Shown here in pieces: positions 20,670 to 28,103 of a stretch of 40,966 bases of DNA (position 1 is the stretch's first letter; every line of letters starts with the position of its first letter). The notes beneath the pieces were generated by a model that saw only the letters and a list, made by a program, of their open reading frames with translations, had not been told where the DNA came from and ran no database searches. The DNA is from Neobacillus vireti (lineage in GTDB: Bacteria > Bacillota > Bacilli > Bacillales > Cytobacillaceae). The DNA is taken from assembly GCF_001026695.1 (NCBI RefSeq), contig NZ_LDNB01000009.1, forward strand, positions 137,337 to 178,302. The letters are read 5' to 3'. The translations under genes were made by a program, and so were the position numbers.

Positions 20670-22232
20670 ATGATGAAGGAATCCGTTCGGAGCAGCCGGC
20701 GAGGTCCGGCTCATTTGTGGTGGGTTGCCCTTGGCTTAGTGGTTCTCTTGACCGCATGCACCGTCAAGGGAACCGAAGAGCCAGTCGGGAGCAATGACGT
20801 CGTGGAGCCCGCCCCGTCCGGGCACGGCGACTGGCAGGTCCCCGGCTTGGTGGACCGGTCCGGGGCGCCAATTGAGGTGCCGACGCCGGAGCCGGCCACG
20901 GGCAAGACGCTGGACGTCACGGACTTCGGGGCAGATCCGGATCCGGACTCACACGACGACGCACCAGCCATCAGGAAGGCCCTGGACGCAGCCGAACCGG
21001 GTGACGAAGTCTTCCTGCCGGCCGGCACGTATGACTTGCGCTCCACTGACCCAGCCGACAAGTCGGCGAACATCGTGTTGCGCAACGGCGTGCACCTTCG
21101 CGGCGAGGGCCAGGAGCGCACCGTGCTGCTGACCTCGCTTGACGGCGAGAAAGACAGTCGGGTAATCCGCGGCTCCGGCGTCCACGATGTCATTGTCGCT
21201 GACTTCACCATCACTTCCCGTCATGAGGGACCACTCGGCGACGACCCCAACGACGGAGACACGGGTGGCGGCCCGATGTACGGAATCCACATAGGAGCCC
21301 GTGAAGGGAAGGCAAGCTCCCGGATCCTAGTGGAGAACTTGGGCATCCGCAGGTTTGAGCGCCACGGCATTTCCGTAAAGGCAAGCCGTGAAGTGACCCT
21401 CTCTGGAAACTACATCAGTGAGGCAACTGCCGTTGGTCCCGGCGGCCAGGGCTACGGCATCGCTATCGAGGGCTCAGCGGATCAGCACGACCCGGATGCC
21501 GCCAACGATTCCCGGCACAACGTTGTTATCGGCAACACCTTCGATGGCAGGCACCTAAGGCACGCCATTCTACTGCAGTTCCCCACGCACAACAATCTCG
21601 TGGCGGAGAACACCATCGTCGGCAGCCTCCTCGACGCTATCGACCTGCACGGCGAGGGTGAATACTTGAACGAGGTCCGGGACAACACAGTCATCGGCGG
21701 GCAGCGGGCGGGCATCGCTCTGGGCAATCCCGGCGGGGCCAAGAACAAGCACGACGCCTCAGGACCTGGAAACTGGGTGCACTCAAATGACCTGATTGGA
21801 AACCGTCAGGGAGTCCTCGTCATCCTGGGAACTCCTGACACCCTCATCGAGGACAACAGGATCACCGCCGGGAAGGATTCGAAGACCGGCATCGAGGTCC
21901 GCAATGCGCCGGGCACGGTATTGCGCGATAACCTCATCACTGGAGGAACTGACAGGTTCTGGGCCATCCAGCTCAGTGAGGACCGCGGTACTGATGGACG
22001 GGGCAAAGGAATCCCCTCCGGCCTCAGGGTCGAGTACAACGTCATTCGACAGGCGGCCAACGGTATCAGGATCGATGCCGGGGAGGACCTCAGCATGGTC
22101 GAAAACGTCGTCGACGACATCGGCGGAGCCAAGCTGAGGGTGGCCGACGGGATCGAGGTGAGCCGGTCGGCCCAGGGGTCCAGCTCCACCAGGGCATCAG
22201 GGGTATCGAGATCGCGGGAAAGCGCCCGGTAA
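20670..22232 (+). CDS. Right-handed beta-helix lipoprotein (pectate lyase-like)
   Basis: About 520 residues. A twin-arginine-rich n-region and hydrophobic core end in VLLTAC, a lipobox, so the protein is surface-anchored. After a Pro-rich linker comes DVTDFGADPDPDSHDDAPAI, the start typical of Pectate_lyase_3-type beta-helices, then many coils (VIGNTFDG, LVAENTIVG, WVHSNDLIGNRQG, LIEDNRITAG). Likely a polysaccharide lyase, hydrolase or glycan-binding protein; no catalytic set can be named. Base composition is strongly GC-rich, actinobacterial in style. AAGGAAGGA lies 10 bp before ATG 20670. The last 30 residues (Ser/Arg-rich) look out of frame: a neighbouring frame reads GIRGIEIAGKRP, so the end is probably frameshifted. 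Confidence 0.75.
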   Translation: MMKESVRSSRRGPAHLWWVALGLVVLLTACTVKGTEEPVGSNDVVEPAPSGHGDWQVPGLVDRSGAPIEVPTPEPATGKTLDVTDFGADPDPDSHDDAPAIRKALDAAEPGDEVFLPAGTYDLRSTDPADKSANIVLRNGVHLRGEGQERTVLLTSLDGEKDSRVIRGSGVHDVIVADFTITSRHEGPLGDDPNDGDTGGGPMYGIHIGAREGKASSRILVENLGIRRFERHGISVKASREVTLSGNYISEATAVGPGGQGYGIAIEGSADQHDPDAANDSRHNVVIGNTFDGRHLRHAILLQFPTHNNLVAENTIVGSLLDAIDLHGEGEYLNEVRDNTVIGGQRAGIALGNPGGAKNKHDASGPGNWVHSNDLIGNRQGVLVILGTPDTLIEDNRITAGKDSKTGIEVRNAPGTVLRDNLITGGTDRFWAIQLSEDRGTDGRGKGIPSGLRVEYNVIRQAANGIRIDAGEDLSMVENVVDDIGGAKLRVADGIEVSRSAQGSSSTRASGVSRSRESAR

Positions 22233-22331
22233 GGGCGCCAGCACCGCGGCGCCGTCGGTGACTCCTCCCTGGAGACCCCCTCTTACTTAGTTGGGCAGAA
22301 TAGCGCCTTTTCTTAAATCGATACCAAATGT

Positions 22332-22380
22332 AAAAGTCCAATTTCCAAGGAGTATATAAAGGAAATTGGACTTTTATTTT
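22332..22380. terminator. Bidirectional terminator at the island's right edge
   Basis: AAAAGTCCAATTTCC (22332-22346) and GGAAATTGGACTTTT (22361-22375) form a perfect 15-bp stem with T runs on both strands. It ends transcription from the beta-helix gene and from the convergent lrgB/cidB-type gene. Confidence 0.85.
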
Positions 22381-22425
22381 GTAGGGAGATAGGTTTCTTA
22401 CATATTTTATTCGTGAGAGGTTTTC

Positions 22426-23118
22426 TCAAATGTGAAAAATCCACACGACAATTGGTCCTAAAAAGGAGCCAATGATTGCAGACAATGTCATCGTAACGGA
22501 GCTCATCGAAAAGGTCAGTTCACTGTATTCGGCAGCTTTAGAAGTTCCCATCGCATGTGAGGCGCTGCCAAGAGCGATACCTCTGCCAACGGGGCTATAC
22601 ACCCGCATAATTTTAAAGATAGTAGGAGCTGCAATTGCACCAAAGATTCCTGCCACCATAACGCCAACAATTGCCATTGAGACATTTCCTCCCAATCCTT
22701 TAGTTACTTCTATCGCAACAGGAGTAGTAAGGGATTTAGGGATAATGGAAAGAATTAATGTCTGATTTATCCCGATTATCTTAGCCAGGAGGCCAATACT
22801 GACCATTCCGGAAATTGCACCGATCAAAACTCCACCTAATATGGAGAATAAGTTATTTATTAAAAAATGACGTTGTTTATACAAAGGGTAAGCAAGTGCG
22901 ACAACGGATGGACCTAAGAGTGAACTAATCCATTGCCCGCCAATCATATAGCTTTTATAAGGAATATGAAACACTGAAAGGATAACGATAATAAGAGTAG
23001 TTGCAGTTAAAACCGGAATTAAAAATGAGTAAGAATACCGTTTATAAATTCTAGTCATTAAAAAATACACGACGATGGTTAATAAAATCATGCAGAATGC
23101 GAAGAGAATTTGCTGCAT
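22426..23118 (-). CDS. LrgB/CidB-family membrane protein
   Basis: 230 residues with six to seven hydrophobic segments. The LrgB hallmarks are present: SLLGPSVVALAYPLYKQ, LIPKSLTTPVAIEVTKGLGG (seen as IIPKSLTTPVAIEVTKGLGG) and GIALGSASHAMGTSKAAEY. The family works with CidA/LrgA holin-like proteins in cell lysis control, and relatives export pyruvate or glycolate. The start overlaps the upstream cidA-type gene by 31 bases, and GGATGATAAGGA precedes it, so the pair is coupled. Confidence 0.9.
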   Translation of the reverse strand: MQQILFAFCMILLTIVVYFLMTRIYKRYSYSFLIPVLTATTLIIVILSVFHIPYKSYMIGGQWISSLLGPSVVALAYPLYKQRHFLINNLFSILGGVLIGAISGMVSIGLLAKIIGINQTLILSIIPKSLTTPVAIEVTKGLGGNVSMAIVGVMVAGIFGAIAAPTIFKIMRVYSPVGRGIALGSASHAMGTSKAAEYSELTFSMSSVTMTLSAIIGSFLGPIVVWIFHI

Positions 23119-23495
23119 TCCTTATCATCCTTTCTTTCTTGTGCTTTTTTTTCAAAAAATTGACTTGCCGTTCCTGCTATTGCAATGGTAATGATGGTGC
23201 TTAATAGGATGGCAGCAACGAGTAATGCACCTTGAATAGAAAGTAAGGAAGGATAGTTCATGATTCCAACTGTTGAAGGAATAAAAAATAACATTAATGT
23301 ACTTAACAGAAAACCGGCCCCATTTTCTATATACTTTACTGGAACTATTTTCAAGCATAAACAAATGAAAAGTAATAGGAGGCCGATTATACTACCCGGA
23401 ATGACGAGGTGAAATAGGTTGTGAATAACGGCTCCGATGTAGGAAAAAATAAATAAAATGCATATTTGCAAAAGGATATTGAGAAATTTTTTCAT
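23088..23495 (-). CDS. CidA/LrgA-family holin-like protein
   Basis: 135 residues with four membrane helices. The family signature VIPGSIIGLLLLFICLCLKIVPVKYIENGA is clear, followed by LMLFFIPSTVGIMNY. The frame stays open upstream through a repeat element, but GAGGAG lies 9 bp before the ATG at 23495 and the family N-terminus (KKFLNILLQI) begins there. The C-terminus is charged. A 186-bp repeat element lies only 54 bp upstream and may carry or disrupt its promoter. Confidence 0.9.
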   Translation of the reverse strand: MKKFLNILLQICILFIFSYIGAVIHNLFHLVIPGSIIGLLLLFICLCLKIVPVKYIENGAGFLLSTLMLFFIPSTVGIMNYPSLLSIQGALLVAAILLSTIITIAIAGTASQFFEKKAQERKDDKECSKFSSHSA

Positions 23496-23549
23496 GTTGT
23501 GTTGCTCCTCTTTTTGGAAGCAACTTCCCTTCTTTCGTTTTTTTTGATT

Positions 23550-23735
23550 GGCTGTGTTAAAGGTGAATGTTGATTTCCATTCCAGGCGCGTGCGGTTCGC
23601 GGGGCGGGCGGTGAGCCTCCTCGGCGAATTGCGCGCCTGCGGGGTCTCACCTGTCCCGCTGCTCCCGCAGGAGTCTCGCGCCTTCCACTCCAATCAACAT
23701 TGTGCTCATAATCAACAATGTTCTTTAACATAGCC
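23550..23735. repeat. 186-bp MITE-like GC-rich element (copy 1)
   Basis: Ends are GGCTGTGTTAA and TTAACATAGCC (inverted, one mismatch). The GC-rich core has long imperfect inverted arms (GTTGATTTCC.TTCCAGGCGC against GCGCCTTCCACTCCAATCAAC) and the block GGGGCGGGCGGTGAGCCTCC. It is about 90 percent identical by eye to 24924-25109 and the same length. It carries no gene; similar interspersed repeats are known to me from several Bacillus genomes. No clear target duplication is visible. Confidence 0.8.
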
Positions 23736-23776
23736 TTTTGACTAAAAAATGAATTTCATCATTTCGCCTTTTTTTT

Positions 23777-24430
23777 TTACTCCGTAAGATTTGCGATTAT
23801 GGTGCTATATGTGTTATTAAGATGGCTCAAAACAGCATCCGTTGTTTGCCGTAAATTCCTTGCTTTTAGCCCCTCAATAATTAATTTATGTTCGTCATAA
23901 ACCTTATCTAAGCTCAATCCTGTCTTTAATGCAGCGAATCCACACCAATTAAAATGGTCAATGAGGTTTTCGATTAATTGATATAGTCGCTTATTTTGAC
24001 TTAGCTCTGCGAGGAACAAGTGAAAGGAAGTATCATAGTATACAAACTTTATAGGATCTTCCTTAAAGTCGGATAGCTGTTTATCCATCTTCTCAATCTG
24101 ATAGATCGTTTCATTATCGAGAAGAGGAATCAGAAGTTCGATGACCAATACTTCGTTAGCCTTTCGCAGCTGGAAAACTTCATCAACATCGCGTCTATTA
24201 ATGGTTTTGACCAAAATTCCTTTTCTTGGTACAGATTGAATCCAGCCTTCTAGTTCTAACTGTTGCAAAGCTAATCTTAATGGGGTGCGGCTGATTCCAA
24301 GGCTATCACTAAGTGAACGTTCATATAACATCGATCCAGGTTCAACTATGTGTTGAATGATTCCTTTTTTAATTTCTTTATATGCATGATCTTTAAATAA
24401 TTGGGGCTGTTCCGCCTTTAAAAAACTCAT
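23777..24430 (-). CDS. GntR-family regulator, FCD (FadR/VanR) subfamily
   Basis: 217 residues. The N-terminal winged helix reads KEIKKGIIQHIVEPGSMLYERSLSDSLGISRTPLRLALQQLELEGWI (residues 17-64); the all-helical FCD sensor domain has DTSFHLFLAELSQNKRL (metal-binding Asp and His) and DEHKLIIEGLKARN with its His. FCD regulators sense carboxylic acids and similar metabolites, fitting control of the beta-ketoadipate cluster that begins 0.7 kb away in the opposite direction. Its probable operator is the TGG-ACC palindrome at 24491-24514. GGATGA lies 8 bp before the ATG. Confidence 0.88.
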   Translation of the reverse strand: MSFLKAEQPQLFKDHAYKEIKKGIIQHIVEPGSMLYERSLSDSLGISRTPLRLALQQLELEGWIQSVPRKGILVKTINRRDVDEVFQLRKANEVLVIELLIPLLDNETIYQIEKMDKQLSDFKEDPIKFVYYDTSFHLFLAELSQNKRLYQLIENLIDHFNWCGFAALKTGLSLDKVYDEHKLIIEGLKARNLRQTTDAVLSHLNNTYSTIIANLTE

Positions 24431-24490
24431 CTATTTTCATCCTTTATCATTCAGTATTATTAAAAATTTAAAAAAAGGGGAAAAGAAATG

Positions 24491-24514
24491 TGGCATCTGG
24501 AATACCAGATGCCA
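24491..24514. promoter_or_regulatory. Perfect palindrome, candidate FCD-GntR operator
   Basis: TGGCATCTGG, AATA, CCAGATGCCA: ten perfect pairs. The core CTGGAATACCAG has the TGG-N3-ACC pattern of FadR-type operators. It lies 61 bp upstream of the GntR gene and within the divergent intergenic region, so autoregulation is likely. Confidence 0.55.
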
Positions 24515-24741
24515 ATTTAAGAAGTTTATCATTTGTTGCATTTTTTTGCAACCTCGTATATCGGGGTCAGCCCCCTGCTTTGATAAGCTACCGAACACTC
24601 GCTTTTAAGAAGAATTCAGCAGGCTATTAGCCCAAATAATGATGTTTGAGTGGAGCTTGGGTCCAAACATCGAAATAGAATCCGTCTACTTGAACATTTG
24701 AGTGGAAGGGTCCAGCGTTCTTGCTTTCATTCGAAAAGCTA

Positions 24742-24770
24742 TTGTAATATTTCTAAAATTGTATCATAAT
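24742..24770 (+). promoter_or_regulatory. Promoter for the catabolic operon
   Basis: TTGTAA (24742-24747), 17 bp, CATAAT (24765-24770). A start near 24777 would place the whole two-hairpin leader in the transcript. The 300 bp before it also hold two degenerate TTTGAGTGGA-containing direct repeats (24649 and 24705 regions). Confidence 0.45.
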
Positions 24771-24795
24771 AGAGAATAACCACATAAAAATGCCT

Positions 24796-24920
24796 GTTTA
24801 TTAACTATTAAAAAGTAACCCTTTTTAATATACATTAATAAACATAACGGCCTTTTAAAAATGAGCGATTTCATTTGTTTGCAAATGTTATCTGCCATTT
24901 TTAAAAGGCCTTTTTTATTT
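24796..24920 (+). ncRNA. Structured 5' leader with terminator (copy 1 of 2)
   Basis: Outer stem GTTTATTAA (24796-24804) with TTAATAAAC (24835-24843), 5' bulge CT, inner stem ATTAAAAAG (24807-24815) with CTTTTTAAT (24821-24829), apical loop TAACC, 3' internal loop ATACA. Five bases later GGCCTTTTAAAAATG (24849-24863) pairs with CATTTTTAAAAGGCC (24896-24910), enclosing CATTTG/CAAATG, followed by TTTTTTATTT. The same order of elements occurs at 30972-31090. It looks like an attenuator controlling the 25137-30840 operon; ligand or protein partner unknown. Confidence 0.65.
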
Positions 24921-24923
24921 CAT

Positions 24924-25109
24924 GGCTGTGTTAAAAGTGGATGTTGATTTCCGTTCCAGGCGCTTCGCTTTCCGCGGGGCGGGCGGTGAGCCTCCTCGGC
25001 GCTCATGCGCCTGCGGGGTCTCACCTGTCCCGCTGCTCCCGCAGGAGTCTCGCGCCTTCCACTCCAATCAACATTGTTCTCAAAATCAACAATGTACATT
25101 AACACAGCC
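24924..25109. repeat. 186-bp MITE-like GC-rich element (copy 2)
   Basis: Same element as 23550-23735 and exactly the same length, with perfect terminal inverted repeats GGCTGTGTTAA / TTAACACAGCC. It has inserted between the leader terminator and the first gene of the catabolic operon, so any read-through transcript carries its large GC-rich hairpin. Confidence 0.85.
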
Positions 25110-25136
25110 TATTCCAAAAAATGAGGAGCTGCAGTT

Positions 25137-25997
25137 ATGGAATTTTATAAGAAAACGATTAATGGCAAAGATATTCAGATTGCGGACTACCCAGGAGAGA
25201 AAGGTCCAATCATTGCTATCCATGGTTTAACAGGAACTTATAAAAACATGCACTACTATGCTGAAAAGTTTAAAGGTAAATATAGATTTATTGCGGTTGA
25301 TTTACGTGGCCGTGGTAATAGTGCGGAAACCGATCCAGAACCATCAATATTTAAACATGCTGAGGATATTTTGGGATTAATCAAGGAACTAAAGATTGAG
25401 AATCCTATCTTACTAGGACACTCAATGGGTGCATTTATCTCATCAATCGTTGCAAGTAGATTGCACACAGTCAAAGCAGTAATTCTTCTTGATGGTGCTG
25501 CCAAAATGTCTGATCACCAACAAGGCATTGTAACCCCCTCCCTAGGTCGAATTAGCAGGGAATACAAATCACAGGAACACTATGTTGAAGAAATCAAAAG
25601 AATTTACGGCAATTTGGGGATTGCTTGGGATAAGACACTCCAACGTGCAGTTGAATATGAAGTTGGGTCTGTTGGTGACCATTGGGAAAATAAGTCGACG
25701 GAATCCAGAATTCTAGCCGATTTTGAAAGCTTTTATCAGTTTGATCCTAAACAAATCTGTCCTAATATTACTTGTCCAGTCTTGCTTGTCTATGCAAATG
25801 GCGATATTGGTACAATGCCGCCATTGTTCTACTTAAACCATTACGAAGAAACACAGTTCTATACAAAGAAGCTAGAAACAGTCATCTCGGATTGTAACCA
25901 TTACACCATGGTGTTTGAAAACCGCGAAGATATTAATGGTTATATTGAGTCGTTTCTTAAGAAGTGTGAAACTGCATTGTCCCCGATTCGAAATTGA
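25137..25997 (+). CDS. Alpha/beta hydrolase, probable 3-oxoadipate enol-lactone hydrolase (PcaD/CatD type)
   Basis: 286 residues of the alpha/beta-hydrolase fold. The oxyanion motif is IHGLTGTY, the nucleophile elbow GHSMG places Ser96, and likely partners are Asp223 (YANGDIG) and His255 (NHYTM). DLRGRGNS is typical of enol-lactonases and related enzymes. It opens a cluster encoding the other beta-ketoadipate steps, so hydrolysis of beta-ketoadipate enol-lactone is the best guess. GAGGAG lies before the ATG. It may equally act on another lactone or ester. Confidence 0.75.
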   Translation: MEFYKKTINGKDIQIADYPGEKGPIIAIHGLTGTYKNMHYYAEKFKGKYRFIAVDLRGRGNSAETDPEPSIFKHAEDILGLIKELKIENPILLGHSMGAFISSIVASRLHTVKAVILLDGAAKMSDHQQGIVTPSLGRISREYKSQEHYVEEIKRIYGNLGIAWDKTLQRAVEYEVGSVGDHWENKSTESRILADFESFYQFDPKQICPNITCPVLLVYANGDIGTMPPLFYLNHYEETQFYTKKLETVISDCNHYTMVFENREDINGYIESFLKKCETALSPIRN

Positions 25998-26013
25998 GTG
26001 GAGGTATGAAAAA

Positions 26014-26733
26014 ATGACTAAAGGCTTAACTTATTTCAAAGAGGTGTATGATACAGTGCCCGACTGGGTTCAAAAAATGCATGATTATAATCCTATGATG
26101 CTTGATACGTATACAGCGATAAGGGGAGAGGCATTTAGTGACGGGGCATTGTCGCGGAAAGAAAAAGATGTGTTGATTGCTAGTATGAATGCTGCCCGTT
26201 TATACCCGCGAAGTATGTTGTACCACACGAAAGGTGCTATTGACCATGGACTCACTCTTCCAGAATTGGTTGAATATTTTCTAGTCGCTTATCTGTACAA
26301 CGCTGCAGCATTGAAAACGTCATTAGAAGCTTTCTCCTATGCATTGCAGCTTAAAGGGGTAGATGTTGAGCAGCTATCAACATCCCCTGAAACCATTGAA
26401 GAGATTATCCAAGTATTTGTAAAGTGGATGGGTGATGAAGATACTCGTTTCATAGAGGAAACCCTTGAGGTAATTAAATCAGGCAAGAAGGCTGCGATAG
26501 AAGAGAAAGTTCTTGGTGAGGGAAAAGTCTCAACACGTTTAAAATATTTAAATATGGTAGGAAATTACATTGTGGAATTAAGAGGTAAAGAGGCTGTCGC
26601 ATGGATTGAAAAGGCAAGGCGAGCGGGTGTCTCAGAAGCCGATTTGGCAGATTTGGGGTCGATTTGTATTCTTACCGCAGGAATTCCTACCTGGTTTGAA
26701 CTTAGTGATTCCCTGAAATTGCCCAATCAATAG
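26014..26733 (+). CDS. Carboxymuconolactone decarboxylase-like protein with two CMD-type halves
   Basis: 239 residues, about twice the length of a classical CMD (PcaC) subunit. The first half has LSRKEKDVLIASMNAARLYP and HTKGAIDHGLTLPELVEYFLVAYLYNAAA, the CMD helical core; the second half ends ARRAGVSEADLADLGSICILTAGIPTWFE, a second CMD-like helical pair. There is no CxxC pair, so it is not an AhpD-type peroxidase. GGAGG lies 9 bp before the ATG at 26014, 17 bp after the hydrolase stop. In this cluster it may decarboxylate or isomerise a muconolactone-type intermediate; the reaction is inferred. Confidence 0.7.
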   Translation: MTKGLTYFKEVYDTVPDWVQKMHDYNPMMLDTYTAIRGEAFSDGALSRKEKDVLIASMNAARLYPRSMLYHTKGAIDHGLTLPELVEYFLVAYLYNAAALKTSLEAFSYALQLKGVDVEQLSTSPETIEEIIQVFVKWMGDEDTRFIEETLEVIKSGKKAAIEEKVLGEGKVSTRLKYLNMVGNYIVELRGKEAVAWIEKARRAGVSEADLADLGSICILTAGIPTWFELSDSLKLPNQ

Positions 26734-26749
26734 AACGGAGGGAAAAGAG

Positions 26750-27436
26750 ATGGCAAATATAAGGCAGGATATTCATGATGCGTTATCTTGTATTAAAAAT
26801 GGTCATACCGTAATGGTTGGTGGTTTTGGCTTAGTAGGCGCTCCCTTAACCTTAATTGATGGTTTGACAAAGAAGGACGTAAAAGATTTAACGATCATCA
26901 GTAATAACCTTGGTGAATCAGGCAAAGGGTTAGGTATTCTATTAAATCAAAATAAAATAAAAAAAGCGATAGGTTCCTATTTTACCAGTAACCGTGATGT
27001 GGGTGAAAAATATCAAAAGGGTGAAATTGAATTACAATTACTTCCACAAGGTACATTAGCTGAATCAATGCGCGCCGGTGGTGCTGGTATAGGTGGGTAT
27101 TATACAACGACGGGTGTTGGGACTCAGTTGGCTGAAGGTAAAGAAGAACGTGAGATTAACGGGATAAAGTATATATTTGAACCAGCCATTCGCGCGGATG
27201 TTGCCCTTATTCGTGCATATAAAGCAGATCGATTAGGCAATCTTTCTTATTACAAAACAGCCCGTAATTTTAATCCGGTGATGGCAACCGCCGCAAATAT
27301 GGTGATTGTAGAAGTTGATGAAATTGTGGAACCCGGCGAGCTTTCACCTGAAGAAATTATTACACCTCATTTATACGTTGATTATATTGTTGAAGCACAA
27401 CAAGTATTAACTAAGGAAGGAGTTGTAAACAAATGA
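26750..27436 (+). CDS. 3-oxoacid (3-oxoadipate) CoA-transferase subunit A
   Basis: 228 residues of the family-I CoA-transferase alpha subunit: VGGFGLVGAPLTLIDGL, LTIISNNLGESGKGLG and LLPQGTLAESMRAGGAGIGGYYT are family landmarks. Together with the next gene it should move CoA from succinyl-CoA to beta-ketoadipate. GGAGGGAAAAG precedes the ATG, 16 bp after the CMD gene, and its end overlaps the B subunit by ATGA. Acetoacetate is an alternative substrate, but the cluster favours beta-ketoadipate. Confidence 0.88.
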   Translation: MANIRQDIHDALSCIKNGHTVMVGGFGLVGAPLTLIDGLTKKDVKDLTIISNNLGESGKGLGILLNQNKIKKAIGSYFTSNRDVGEKYQKGEIELQLLPQGTLAESMRAGGAGIGGYYTTTGVGTQLAEGKEEREINGIKYIFEPAIRADVALIRAYKADRLGNLSYYKTARNFNPVMATAANMVIVEVDEIVEPGELSPEEIITPHLYVDYIVEAQQVLTKEGVVNK

Positions 27437-28101
27437 GTACCAGAGAAAAAACAATAGTAGATAAAAAAGAAATTCAGCATTTAATCGCAAAACGTGCGGC
27501 TAAAGAATTAGAAGGTCCCTGTATCGTCAATCTTGGGATTGGGATCCCGACTCTGGTAGCAGAATATATTCATGATGAAAATGTTTTTTTACATACAGAA
27601 AATGGGCTGTTAGGTGTAACAGATGTAGAAGAACAAGATATGGATCCCAACTTAGTAAATGCAGGGAAATTACCAGTAGGGGAAGCAATTGGAGCCTCCT
27701 ATTTTAATAGTGCGGATTCATTCGCCATGATTCGCGGCGGGCATATCGATGTTGCAATCTTAGGGGTACTTCAAGTAGACCAAACCGGTGTGATTGCAAA
27801 CTGGGCCGTTCCGGGAAAAAATATTATGGGTGTTGGCGGTGCAATGGATTTATTAGTAGGGGCGAAAAAAGTCATTCTCGCGATGACACACACAAATAAA
27901 GATGGAAGCAGAAAAATTTTAAAAGAATGTACGTATCCGATTACCTCTACTAGGAGTGTAGATAAGATTATTACCGAATTGGCTATATTTGAGGTAGTAA
28001 ATAAAACATTGAGATTGGTTGAATTAATGCCCGGTGTCACAATCGAAGAGGTTCGTGAAAAAACCGAAGCCGATTTTATTGATAGTTTAGGAGATGTCTG
28101 A
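27433..28101 (+). CDS. 3-oxoacid (3-oxoadipate) CoA-transferase subunit B
   Basis: 222 residues of the beta subunit: IVNLGIGIPTLVAEYI, then HTENGLLGV with catalytic Glu56, and GGHIDVAILGVLQVD and NWAVPGKNIMGVGGAMDL. Start overlaps the stop of subunit A (ATGA, 27433-27436), giving translational coupling and equal amounts of both subunits. The next gene begins two bases after its stop. Confidence 0.9.
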   Translation: MSTREKTIVDKKEIQHLIAKRAAKELEGPCIVNLGIGIPTLVAEYIHDENVFLHTENGLLGVTDVEEQDMDPNLVNAGKLPVGEAIGASYFNSADSFAMIRGGHIDVAILGVLQVDQTGVIANWAVPGKNIMGVGGAMDLLVGAKKVILAMTHTNKDGSRKILKECTYPITSTRSVDKIITELAIFEVVNKTLRLVELMPGVTIEEVREKTEADFIDSLGDV

Positions 28102-28103
28102 CG

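Noticed and set aside
21482..22189. Long minus-strand frames opposite the beta-helix gene
   Set aside because: High GC content makes stop codons rare on both strands; only the plus strand gives a lipoprotein signal and beta-helix coils.
22472..22765. Plus-strand frame inside the LrgB gene
   Set aside because: It is a shadow of a well-conserved LrgB protein on the minus strand.
24849..24910. Reading the leader terminator as an antiterminator alternative to the first hairpin
   Set aside because: In copy 1 the AAAAAG arm could pair loosely with the terminator arm, but copy 2 shows no such complementarity, so a conserved switch by that pairing is not supported.
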